From: Parafilimonas terrae
Lineage (GTDB): Bacteria > Bacteroidota > Bacteroidia > Chitinophagales > Chitinophagaceae
DNA: 64,000 nt
NCBI RefSeq assembly: GCF_900115755.1
Contig: NZ_FOXQ01000005.1
Location: 1 to 64,000, forward strand
Direction: 5' to 3'
Shown here: piece by piece, positions 26,988 through 34,499 of the stretch
How the letters are laid out: the number at the start of each line of letters is the position of its first letter
Numbering within the stretch: the first letter of the stretch is position 1
The notes under the pieces: model-generated
Database searches by the model: none
What the model saw: the letters and a program-made list of their open reading frames with translations, nothing else
Told to the model about the DNA's origin: nothing
Translations under genes and position numbers: made by a program

Positions 26988-27203
26988 CAAAAAGATCAAG
27001 CACGCATGATATTGCGGCACATCCTGCACACGCCTTAATATAGCTATAGTTGTATTGCCTTTGCAACAGTTGAGCCTTGATGCTTAAATGCGGCCTGGTT
27101 ACTTAAGTTTTTAATCCCTCAATATTTTATTTCTCAAGCATCTTATCATCCTTTGATAATTTTATCTATGCAGCGGTATAAATCCTCGGGGATTATAAAA
27201 GCA

Positions 27204-27977
27204 TCATCCTTTAAAAATCACATCCATGTGGTATTGAAGAAACTTTATACCGGGTTGATATTTTTTAGGCATTACAATTTTTGAGCCTTGCAGCGGAGCA
27301 AAATGTATTTGATGATAGCCTTCATTTTGCTTCTTCTTTAATTGATTTGATAAGACGACCTCATATTTTTCAGTAATGCCAATATAGCCTTTATCATAAG
27401 CTTTATCATACAAAGGCGAAAGGCAAATGCCATTTTCGGGGTTCAACCTTTCCTCTTCATTTTTTGACCAAGGCAATATATGGCTGGCCAGCAAAAGATC
27501 GGGGATATCAATACCGGTAATGGCGCAGCGGCCATTATAGTTGGCAATAACGATCCGCCGGAAAACATTTTGGTTTACCCTTGTTTTAACTTCCCTAAGC
27601 TTGTACTCGCCTTTTAAATGGTTGATATCCTTTAAGTCCGGAGAATATTTATTTTCTATTGATGTATGTTCTTTTTCAGCCAATATCTTTTCGCTTTCAA
27701 ATAGCAGTTCGTCTTTGTTATCAATGAACTCATTCCAAATTGGTTCCACTTGTTTTATGCCGCCGGTTAAGCCAACAATACCGCGTTGCCGGTGATAAGG
27801 GTCAACCGCCGCAAAATTGTTTAAGCGCATAGCTACTGCGCTTGCTGTTCTTTCAATAAGATTGGCCAAGTGAATTATTTCCGGCGTTTTGGAATGCAGT
27901 TTTCCAAAAGGCAGTTTAAGATAAAGGTTTAAGGCAAGTACCAGTTCATCCCTTGTCCAAAGTTTTCTTTCAGCCAT
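27204..27977 (-). CDS. HNH endonuclease (COG3440-like, putative restriction enzyme)
   Basis: A 257-residue protein. The N-terminal 60 residues (WTRDELVLALNLYLKLPFG, then SAVAMRLNNFA) form a helical module common to a family of predicted restriction HNH nucleases. The C-terminal HNH core is CAITG, then ASHILPWS, then NPENGICLSPLYDKAYDKGY. The first His and the Asn are present; at the third ligand position the motif reads LYDKAYD, a Tyr variant. It lies on the same strand as the cytosine methyltransferase, 514 bp away, so it may be its partner or a reader of modified DNA, phosphorothioate included. The family match is by motif only. Confidence 0.8.
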   Translation of the reverse strand: MAERKLWTRDELVLALNLYLKLPFGKLHSKTPEIIHLANLIERTASAVAMRLNNFAAVDPYHRQRGIVGLTGGIKQVEPIWNEFIDNKDELLFESEKILAEKEHTSIENKYSPDLKDINHLKGEYKLREVKTRVNQNVFRRIVIANYNGRCAITGIDIPDLLLASHILPWSKNEEERLNPENGICLSPLYDKAYDKGYIGITEKYEVVLSNQLKKKQNEGYHQIHFAPLQGSKIVMPKKYQPGIKFLQYHMDVIFKG

Positions 27978-28067
27978 CTTTAATTGGTTTTAAACAAAGC
28001 TAATTTTATGATTGGATTTTCTTGTGTACTATAAGACACGTTGCATAAGATGTGGATAGCAGAACGG

Positions 28068-28104
28068 TAAAACCTATAAGGTTTTTGAAACCTTATAGGT
28101 TTTA
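28068..28104. repeat. 37-bp palindrome, copy 1, plus short-word tract
   Basis: Two 17-bp arms, TAAAACCTATAAGGTTT and its exact inverse, surround TTG. It is followed (to about 28205) by CAACTAACGCTCTCCCCTCAC and tandem CACAGCT/CAAAGCT words. The same module, palindrome plus tract, returns at 28361-28480. Confidence 0.8.
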
Positions 28105-28208
28105 CCCTTCCCCCAAACAACTAACGCTCTCCCCTCACAGCCCACAACTCACAGCTCAAAGCTCAAAGCTCACAGCTCACAGCTCATAGCCCAAAGCTGA
28201 CAGCTATA

Positions 28209-28295
28209 TCAGGTTCCAAAAGAGACTACAAAATACTCAGGCAGTTAACAGAACAGGAAACAGCAGCTTTACGTGCACAATATGATCTGTATTAA
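28209..28295 (+). pseudogene. antitoxin C-terminal remnant
   Basis: An open frame with no start reads SGSKRDYKILRQLTEQE, then TAALRAQYDLY and a stop. The stop overlaps the ATG of the next frame (TAATG), the usual coupling of antitoxin and toxin genes. The upstream part has been replaced by repeat DNA at about 28205. The antitoxin family is not recognisable from 28 residues; identification rests on the coupled toxin fragment. Confidence 0.55.
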
Positions 28296-28363
28296 TGCCG
28301 GAATTATATATCATTACAGGTTCTAATGGCGCCGGGAAATCCGGCATTGGCCCGGATTACTAA
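28295..28363 (+). pseudogene. zeta-toxin-like P-loop protein, N-terminal remnant
   Basis: Twenty-two codons read MPELYIITGSNGAGKSGIG, then PDY and stop. The GSNGAGKS P-loop right after a short beta strand is how zeta-toxin/AAA-type small ATPases begin in Bacteroidota. The frame ends in the TAA of the palindromic repeat at 28361, so repeat insertion or recombination cut off the rest. It cannot be functional. Confidence 0.65.
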
Positions 28364-28397
28364 AACCTATAAGGTTTTCGAAACCTTATAGGTTTTA
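28361..28397. repeat. 37-bp palindrome, copy 2, plus short-word tract
   Basis: The same 17-bp arms as at 28068-28104, here around TCG, followed to about 28480 by the same CTAACGCTCTCCCCTCACAG stretch and tandem CATAGCT words. The two modules are direct copies and bracket the toxin-antitoxin debris. Confidence 0.8.
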
Positions 28398-28575
28398 CCG
28401 TTCCCCCAACAACTAACGCTCTCCCCTCACAGCCCACAACTCACAGCTCATAGCTCATAGCTCATAGCTGACAGCTCACACCCCCTCCCCCAAAAATAGC
28501 ATCAATACCACCCACTTCTGGTATCAGTACCATTGCCCGCATGAACAGCCCTGCCTATTTTGCAAATAAAAATTT

Positions 28576-28902
28576 ATGCCGGTAACACACGAAATCACAC
28601 TGCAGCAGGCCGTTGATCTAACCACCCGCTGCCGCAACAACAAACCGTCCAGTTTACCCCTGAGCGAAACATTTGAAGCGGCAGCCATTGCCAGGCTGCT
28701 TTCCACCACAGGCTGCAGCTACCTGCGCATTTATTACGGTATGAAAGAAGATGGGAATATTGTTGCTATATTAGTAGCCGCAAATGAGGATAATGAGGAC
28801 ATGCTGCCTGCAGGTACTTCCTTAACCGGCGATGCCATTATTGTGGAAGAAGGTATTATCTGCCCGCCTATATGCCCGCCACCCTCGCCCCTGAATACTT
28901 AA
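28576..28902 (+). CDS. conserved-looking small protein upstream of two-component genes
   Basis: A 108-residue protein. It is soluble, with an alpha/beta pattern (LRIYYGMKEDGNIVAILVAA) and a Pro/Cys-rich tail (ICPPICPPPSPLNT). No enzyme motif is visible. It stops 4 bp before the start of a multi-pass membrane protein, which overlaps a histidine kinase and response regulator, so all four look like one operon. From memory, such short proteins with the CPPxCPPPSP tail recur beside similar genes in related bacteria; the function is unknown. Confidence 0.68.
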   Translation: MPVTHEITLQQAVDLTTRCRNNKPSSLPLSETFEAAAIARLLSTTGCSYLRIYYGMKEDGNIVAILVAANEDNEDMLPAGTSLTGDAIIVEEGIICPPICPPPSPLNT

Positions 28903-28906
28903 ACCC

Positions 28907-29557
28907 ATGAATATATTCAATATAAGCATTGTTTTAAGCTTTTCGGTTTTCCTGCCGGTATGCGCCGTTATTTACAGGTGGAACCATATAGAAAAAGTGT
29001 TCCGGCCATTTACATGGCTGTTATGGCTTGGCCTGTTCAACGATACGCTTAGCCTTGTTTTTGCCTATACCCTCAAAACCACGGCTATCAACACCAATAT
29101 CTATGTGCTGCTGGAGTATTTACTGGTATTATACCAGTTTGGCCGCTGGAACAATGCAGTTGTAAAAGCCTGCATCTCCTTTGCGGCACTGGGCGTAATC
29201 GTATGGGGCGCAGATAACCTGCTAATGCACCCCCTCGATAACCGTAATGGGGCATTCAGAATATTTTATTCCTTCATTATCATTTTTTTTAGCATAAATG
29301 AAGTAAATAAACTCATCGTGTACGAGCGGAGAAGCCTTTTAAAAAACCCGGTATTTTTAATTTGTTTTACATTTTTGGCTTATTACAGCTATAAGGCATT
29401 TGTAGAGGTATTTATTGCATTCGGCCTCAACCTGGGCAACAGCTTTACCCAGCATGTTTTTATGGTGCTTATTATTACGAATTTTATTTCCAATATTTTA
29501 TACACAATTGCCGTTTTATGCATTCCCCCGAAACTCGAGTTGACACTGCCATACTAA
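28907..29557 (+). CDS. multi-pass membrane protein of two-component operon
   Basis: A 216-residue hydrophobic protein with about six to seven predicted membrane helices and short loops. No family name is certain. It overlaps the start of the histidine kinase gene by 40 bases, so translation is probably coupled. It may be the membrane sensor for the kinase, which itself has only one helix and no sensory domain (inference). Confidence 0.75.
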   Translation: MNIFNISIVLSFSVFLPVCAVIYRWNHIEKVFRPFTWLLWLGLFNDTLSLVFAYTLKTTAINTNIYVLLEYLLVLYQFGRWNNAVVKACISFAALGVIVWGADNLLMHPLDNRNGAFRIFYSFIIIFFSINEVNKLIVYERRSLLKNPVFLICFTFLAYYSYKAFVEVFIAFGLNLGNSFTQHVFMVLIITNFISNILYTIAVLCIPPKLELTLPY

Positions 29558-30273
29558 CCGGCCTTGCCGCATTGGCGGTTATACTGATTTTTTTCCTGGT
29601 TACCATTATTCGTTTCCAGCGTAAGAAAACCAGCCTTTACCGCAACCGGCTTGCTGCTGAAATCGCTGCCATAGAACAGGAAAGGTCACGCATTGCCAGG
29701 GACCTGCACGACGACCTTGGCTCTGCACTTGCCGCCATAAAACTGAAACTGCATTGCCTTGAACCGGAACGGCAGGAAAATATGGCCATTGCCGAACAGT
29801 CGGGTGCCTTTGTGGATGAGGCCATGCGGAGGCTCAGGTCTATATCTTTCAATATCATGCCCGGGGTGCTGCAGCGCAACGGCCTTAAACCCGCACTGCA
29901 CGAACTGTTTAAAACCATGCAGTCCGGCAAAACAAAAATAAATGCCAGCTTGGATATTCCCCTGCCCGGAAGCAGCCGTGATATTCACATCTACCGCATT
30001 ATACAGGAAATTATAACCAACAGCCTTAAGCATGCAAATGCCACTTTAATAACCCTCACAATGAAAAGGCATAATGGCTTTTTGCTCCTGCACATAACCG
30101 ACAACGGTACCGGTTTTAATCAAAGGAAGGTACTGAAACAGGGCAGGGGGCAGGGGCTGCAGAATATTATATCACGGGCCGGCCTGCTGGATGCAACTGT
30201 TTTTTTAACCGCCGGGCCGGGCAAAGGAGTTGATTATGAAATTAAAATACCAGAATACCATGAACAACTGTAA
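29518..30273 (+). CDS. sensor histidine kinase (LiaS/NarX-type, HisKA_3)
   Basis: A 251-residue kinase with one N-terminal membrane helix (about 9-33). A HisKA_3 domain follows with phospho-acceptor His64 in ARDLHDDLG, then a HATPase domain with N-box EIITNSLKHAN and G-box DNGTGFN. It has no periplasmic sensory domain. It probably relies on the preceding membrane protein for input. It passes phosphate to the response regulator encoded by the overlapping next gene. Confidence 0.92.
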   Translation: MHSPETRVDTAILTGLAALAVILIFFLVTIIRFQRKKTSLYRNRLAAEIAAIEQERSRIARDLHDDLGSALAAIKLKLHCLEPERQENMAIAEQSGAFVDEAMRRLRSISFNIMPGVLQRNGLKPALHELFKTMQSGKTKINASLDIPLPGSSRDIHIYRIIQEIITNSLKHANATLITLTMKRHNGFLLLHITDNGTGFNQRKVLKQGRGQGLQNIISRAGLLDATVFLTAGPGKGVDYEIKIPEYHEQL

Positions 30274-30937
30274 TAAAATAACCGTAGTAATAGCCGACGA
30301 CCAGGATATATATCTCGAAGGGCTCGCCGGTTTATTAAACAGGGAACCCGGTATTAAATTGCTGGGCGGGGCCGCCGGTGGAAAAGAATTGGTGCAGCTT
30401 GTGGGGGAACTAAAACCCGATGTGGTGCTTACCGACCTTAAAATGCCGGGAATGAATGGCGTGCAGGCTATAAAGGAAATCAAAGCCTCCGGCGCCGCAA
30501 CACAGTGCATCGTACTTTCTGTTTTCGACAGCGACCAGCTTATAATAGAAGCGCTCGAAGCAGGGGCTATGGGCTATATTGTAAAAAATGCAGCCAAAGG
30601 CGAAATAGTGGAAGCGGTACATACGGTTTACCGGCAGCGCCCTTATTATTGCAGCACCACTACCACGGCGCTGGCCCGGAAAATCTCCGGCAGCAGCCAT
30701 AACCCTTATCCCAAAACCGCCCCGGCGCCTGTTTTTGATGAAAGGGAATTAAGTGTAATAAACGGGCTTTGCCGCGAATTAACCAGTGAGGAGATTGCCA
30801 GGGAACTCTTCTTAAGCAAAAAAGTAGTGGATGTTACCCGCAGCAGGATATTACAGAAATTAGATGTAAAAACAACTGTAGGAATTGTGTTGTATGCCAT
30901 GAAACATGGTATTGGCGGCGAACAGGATAAGCATTAA
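30260..30937 (+). CDS. NarL/FixJ-family response regulator
   Basis: A receiver domain (about 5-125) with phospho-acceptor Asp59 in VVLTDLKMPGMNG, acidic pocket ADDQ, and a LuxR-type HTH at the C-terminus (LTSEEIARELFLSKKVVDVT). The ATG at 30260 is preferred over 30230 because it leaves a normal receiver start and a 14-base overlap with the kinase gene. It is the last gene of the operon. Target genes are unknown. Confidence 0.92.
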   Translation: MNNCNKITVVIADDQDIYLEGLAGLLNREPGIKLLGGAAGGKELVQLVGELKPDVVLTDLKMPGMNGVQAIKEIKASGAATQCIVLSVFDSDQLIIEALEAGAMGYIVKNAAKGEIVEAVHTVYRQRPYYCSTTTTALARKISGSSHNPYPKTAPAPVFDERELSVINGLCRELTSEEIARELFLSKKVVDVTRSRILQKLDVKTTVGIVLYAMKHGIGGEQDKH

Positions 30938-31523
30938 TAAAAGCGCCTGCACACCATCTGTGCAAATCAGTGCTATCTGTGAGAAATAAAATAGCGCCTG
31001 CATACCATCTGTGCAAATCAGCGCTATCTGTGAGAAATAAAATAGCACCTGCACACCATCTGTGCAAACCAGTGCTATCTGTGAGAAATAAATAGCGCCT
31101 GCACACCATCTGTGCAAATCAGCGCTATCTGTGAGAAAATAAAATAACGTGAGTTCAGGATAAGCGATATGTTTAAAGCTTGCAGATAAACCTCACCTAA
31201 ATCCTCTCCAAAGGAGAGGACTTCCAACTCCCTAAAACTCATGAAACATGCAAAACATCATGTTTTTTTCTTGCCCTTCTCCTTTGGAGAACCTGTCCCG
31301 GTCATCCGGGAGGGTTGGGATGAGGTCGAAATAACAATCTAAGCTTATCCCCAACTCACGTTAAAATAGCGCCTGTACAAACCATCTGTGTAAATCAGTG
31401 CTATCTGTGAGAAAATAAAATAGCGCCCGCACAACATCTGTGCAAATCAGCGCTATCTGTGAGAAAATAAAATAGCGCCTGCACACCATCTGTGTAAATC
31501 AGTGCTATCTGTGAGAAATAAAA
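30936..31523. repeat. tandem array of seven 50-54 bp hairpin units, interrupted
   Basis: Units begin near 30943, 30994, 31045, 31095, 31369, 31423 and 31475. Each reads roughly TAGCGCCTGCACACCATC, TGTGCAAATCAGCGCTA, then TCTGTGAGAAATAAAA. Each folds: TAGCGC pairs with GCGCTA and GCACA with TGTGC. There are no unique spacers, so it is not a CRISPR array. Minus-strand open frames here are artefacts of the repeat. A mobile element lies between units 4 and 5. Related words occur after the GH31 gene (42340-42380). Confidence 0.85.
31145..31363. mobile_element. MITE-like element, copy 3, inserted in hairpin array
   Basis: Left end TAACGTGAGTTCAGGATAAG (31145-31164) and right end CTTATCCCCAACTCACGTTA (31344-31363). 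Deleting 222 bp here recreates the junction seen between later units (gagaaaataaaatagcgcc), so this is an insertion with a target duplication of 3, 5 or 7 bp, depending on where the ends are set. The interior contains inverted copies of ctcctttggaga and matches copy 1. Confidence 0.85.
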
Positions 31524-31560
31524 CCGGAATATATTGCTCATGTCCTAAACCATTCTGAAA

Positions 31561-32634
31561 ATGCAAACCGAAATGAAAAAACTGGCACTGCTGGCAGAGC
31601 TGGTACTGCACAAAAACACCCTGGTGCCCGTTACGCAAAAAGAATTGCTGCATACGCTGCACCAGTTGGAGGCAGCCCTTGTAAAGCAGCCCTTTTCCAA
31701 TACCAGCCCCCTCGCTGTTAAAAACAGCCTGCTGCATACTTCAGGGGTATTGGCAGGTTTGGTATATAACCTCGGCAATCATGCATGTTCCAATTATTGC
31801 GGCAAACCAGGTGTCATTATAACAAAAGCCGCAGCATTGCAAAAGAAAATTGATGACACACTTGAATGGTATTGCTATCATCACCATCTTAACCTGTTAC
31901 CTTTAAAAGTGCTCGCCAAATCCTTGCTGGAAGCAGAGATGCACCTAAAAAAGAACCCGCAGTTGGCAGCACTGCATACAGTCATCAAACCCGAAATAAT
32001 AGTACTCAGGAACAACAAAATCCTGCCTTACCACCGCTGGCTGTGGTGGTCGCAGTTTTTAACAGCCCTACTGGAGAACCCGGCGATGGATGCGGGCAGC
32101 CTTGAAAACATCCTCGTATGCTTAAATTTTAATACGCCGGGCTTCATTAACCGGCTTTGCACAAACCTGCAGCAGGCAATTGACAATTGTGAAGCTCAGG
32201 CAGAAAAAACAAAACTGGTGGCTGCGGAGCTTTCAAAATACAGCCTCATGGCAACGCCTGTTCATGCCTATTTACCGGCAGAAAAGCCGGTAAAGCAGGT
32301 AATGCTTACCCTGCTGCGGCAGCATGCCTTTTATTTAAACCATGCGCCTGCTGCCGGTGGCGCCGGCAAGCAGCAGCCATCTTCCAAACTCAGTACCACG
32401 CTGTCGGTACCGCAGCTCGCCCTTTTTATCCGCCTGCTTACAGATGCCTGCATCATCAGTGAAACCAACCAATCAGCGCTATTGAAAAATGTGGCAGCCA
32501 TTGTTTCTACCACTAAAACCGCATCCATCTCGCCCGAAAGCCTGCGCGTCAACTATTATACGCCCGGCCTCGCCGCCAAAAACATCATAAAAGACCACCT
32601 CATCAATATGATCAGCCTCCTGCGGAGATATTAA
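31561..32634 (+). CDS. hypothetical Bacteroidota protein
   Basis: A 357-residue protein that is mostly helical and Leu/Lys-rich. The C-terminal 75 residues (SVPQLALFIRLLTDACII, then SPESLRVNYYTPG) resemble an end domain I have seen in uncharacterised Bacteroidota proteins, some linked to mobile DNA regulation, but I cannot name it. It contains a His-rich patch (CYHHHLN). No signal peptide. It stands alone between two repeat regions. Confidence 0.7.
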   Translation: MQTEMKKLALLAELVLHKNTLVPVTQKELLHTLHQLEAALVKQPFSNTSPLAVKNSLLHTSGVLAGLVYNLGNHACSNYCGKPGVIITKAAALQKKIDDTLEWYCYHHHLNLLPLKVLAKSLLEAEMHLKKNPQLAALHTVIKPEIIVLRNNKILPYHRWLWWSQFLTALLENPAMDAGSLENILVCLNFNTPGFINRLCTNLQQAIDNCEAQAEKTKLVAAELSKYSLMATPVHAYLPAEKPVKQVMLTLLRQHAFYLNHAPAAGGAGKQQPSSKLSTTLSVPQLALFIRLLTDACIISETNQSALLKNVAAIVSTTKTASISPESLRVNYYTPGLAAKNIIKDHLINMISLLRRY

Positions 32635-32660
32635 TACACCGGAAATAACACTTCCAACCG

Positions 32661-32885
32661 GGTAAAATAACAGGCGGCAGGCTGCACTGTTTTCAACAGC
32701 TCATGCGTTAGGCGCCTTCTGCAGTTCGGTCACGCCGGAGGCGCGATTGAAAAAATCCGGAGGAAATTTTTTCAAAGAAGTGCAGGCAGCGCCGTCGCAT
32801 GAGCGGGGCCATGCGGCCATGAGCCATAAAAAACATAAGCGCTTGAAAAACTAACCGCGCAGTTGAATTTGATATTGTTCCCCGG
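32661..32885. repeat. 225-bp structured direct repeat, copy 1
   Basis: Nearly identical to 33011-33237. It contains nested inverted arms: GCTCATGCG with CGCATGAGC, GGCGCC-rich arms next to CTGCA/TGCAG, and TTGAAAAAAT with ATTTTTTCAA around CCGGAGGA. No open frame is supported. The overall fold would be a hairpin of about 110 nt. It may be a non-autonomous element or RNA gene. Confidence 0.8.
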
Positions 32886-33010
32886 GTTTATAATAATCAG
32901 GGGCTCAATCAACAAAAAGAGCTTAACGAAAGCAATAAAAATGAATATGTGCCCAGCCGGAACCAGGACGGGCACTTTTCCAGGAGGATTGCAGTTGCAA
33001 CCTCCAAACC

Positions 33011-33237
33011 GGTAAAATCACAGGCGGCGGGCTGCACCGTTTTCAACAGCTCATGCGTTAGGCGCCTTCTGCAGTTCGGTCACGCCGGAGGCGCGATTGA
33101 AAAAATCCGGAGGAAATTTTTTCAAAGAAGTGCAGGCAGCGCCGGCGCATGAGCGGGGGCCATGCGGCCATGAGCCATTAAAACCATAAGCCGCTTGAAA
33201 AACTAACCGCGCAGTTGAATTTGATATTGTTCCCCGG
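33011..33237. repeat. 225-bp structured direct repeat, copy 2
   Basis: The second copy, offset by 350 bp, with a few substitutions and one-base indels. One of them changes GTCGCATGAG to GGCGCATGAG and keeps the pairing. The 125 bp between the copies and the 226 bp after the second (33238-33463) hold no gene. The latter includes a short CTGTCAA word repeat at 33268-33300. Confidence 0.8.
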
Positions 33238-33463
33238 ATCAGGAAAAAAATGCAGGTTGTCACACCCTGTCATCTGTCAACTGTCAACTGTCATCCGTCC
33301 ACAAAAATCCCTACCCACCACTCACTAATAACCAATCACTTACACAGGGTACCGCTACCCCTGTTACCCTTTTTGCCTGCCCGGCTGCAGTAAGTTGCAC
33401 CCGGTTGCCAGGCATGCAGGCAGCCATTAAATCAGGTTAAATCACATTTTAAAAAATTCAATT

Positions 33464-34219
33464 ATGGCAAAGCAAAAAGGCCCTGCACCCATCCAGGGCA
33501 CCATCGGTAACCTCACCTTCTTTAAATCACAGGATGGCTTTATGGTAAAAACCAAAAGTGAGGTGTCAAAATCAAAGATCCTTTCTGATCCCGGGTTTCA
33601 GCGCACCCGTGAAAACATGGCCGAATTTGGCAGCGCGGGTAAGGCAGGTAAGATACTGCGTACTGCTTCCAACAGTGTGCTGCAGCAATCGGCAGATAAC
33701 CGCATGGTAAGCCGTCTCGCCGCACAAATGCTGAAGGTGATTAAATCCGACACAGTGGGCAAGAGAGGAGAGCGCTCGGTAACCAGCGGCAATATAGCAT
33801 TGCTCAGCGGCTTTGATTTCAATAACAAGGGCATCCTCAGCACCACCTTAATAAGCCCTTATGATGTTGTTTACACAAGGGCTTCCGGCGATCTCACTTT
33901 CAGCCTGCCTTCTTTTATTCCGGCACAGGGTATTGTAGCGCCGCAGGGCGCCACGCATTACAAACTGCAACTGGCAGCAGCGCCGGTTGATTTTGGCATT
34001 GCAAACAATATGGCGCAACTCACAGCTTCTTCTGTTTTACCCTGGGATAATGTGGCTGCCACAGCGCTGACGTTGGCCTTGTCGCTGCCGGCAGCTTCTG
34101 CATTACCGGTATTTGTACTCTTGCAGGTGCAATTTTTCATCCGGGTAAATGCAGACGATTACCCGCTGAACAACGGGGCTTATAATGCCTGTGCAATAAT
34201 CAGTATCAGCACGCCATAA
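33464..34219 (+). CDS. DUF6266-like hypothetical protein
   Basis: A 251-residue protein beginning MAKQKGPAPIQGTIGNLTFF, then KSQDGFMVKTK and RTRENMAEFG. This start is shared by a widespread Bacteroidota family that I associate with DUF6266 (from memory). The remainder is beta-rich. There is no signal peptide or catalytic motif. A small membrane protein gene follows 11 bp later, probably in the same transcript. The function is unknown. Confidence 0.78.
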   Translation: MAKQKGPAPIQGTIGNLTFFKSQDGFMVKTKSEVSKSKILSDPGFQRTRENMAEFGSAGKAGKILRTASNSVLQQSADNRMVSRLAAQMLKVIKSDTVGKRGERSVTSGNIALLSGFDFNNKGILSTTLISPYDVVYTRASGDLTFSLPSFIPAQGIVAPQGATHYKLQLAAAPVDFGIANNMAQLTASSVLPWDNVAATALTLALSLPAASALPVFVLLQVQFFIRVNADDYPLNNGAYNACAIISISTP

Positions 34220-34230
34220 AAACATATATC

Positions 34231-34401
34231 ATGGAACAGTTTAAAAACACAGGTTACCCGGCATTGGGCGGCATTATTTTAAGCATCATCGGCATCAGCG
34301 GGCAGGATATTGCAAAAACAATAGTGCTGGGTATTATCGGTACGGTGGTAAGCTTTTCGGTATCGGCCCTGCTGGCCCGCTGGCCGGGGCGAAAGCGCTA
34401 A
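34231..34401 (+). CDS. small membrane protein (56 residues)
   Basis: An ATG frame of 56 codons: a polar start (MEQFKNTGYPALGG) and two hydrophobic segments (IILSIIGISG and IVLGIIGTVVSFSVSALLA), ending in RWPGRKR. This is a typical small inner-membrane protein with a basic tail. It lies 11 bp after the DUF6266-like gene and is followed by a terminator, so the pair forms one unit. Its function is unknown. A holin-like shape is possible but not shown. Confidence 0.65.
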   Translation: MEQFKNTGYPALGGIILSIIGISGQDIAKTIVLGIIGTVVSFSVSALLARWPGRKR

Positions 34402-34413
34402 CACTTTATCACA

Positions 34414-34449
34414 GGGGCTGCTTCCGGGAAACGGAACAGCCTCATTTTA
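34414..34449 (+). terminator. terminator after the small membrane protein gene
   Basis: An imperfect stem GGGGCTG.TTCCG / CGGAACAGCCTC with a single bulge is followed by ATTTTAATAT. It ends the plus-strand pair of genes and faces the convergent MFS gene. Confidence 0.6.
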
Positions 34450-34499
34450 ATATCACCCCCGGCTTGCCGCTTGCAGCGTGAAGCTTGCAGCTTTCCTGT

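Noticed and set aside
30834-31117. periodic minus-strand open frames (LFYFSQIALICTDG repeats)
   Set aside because: They are translations of the tandem hairpin array, with no start context and no conserved protein features.
30936-31523. CRISPR array
   Set aside because: Units are contiguous with no unique spacers, and no cas genes are in the window.
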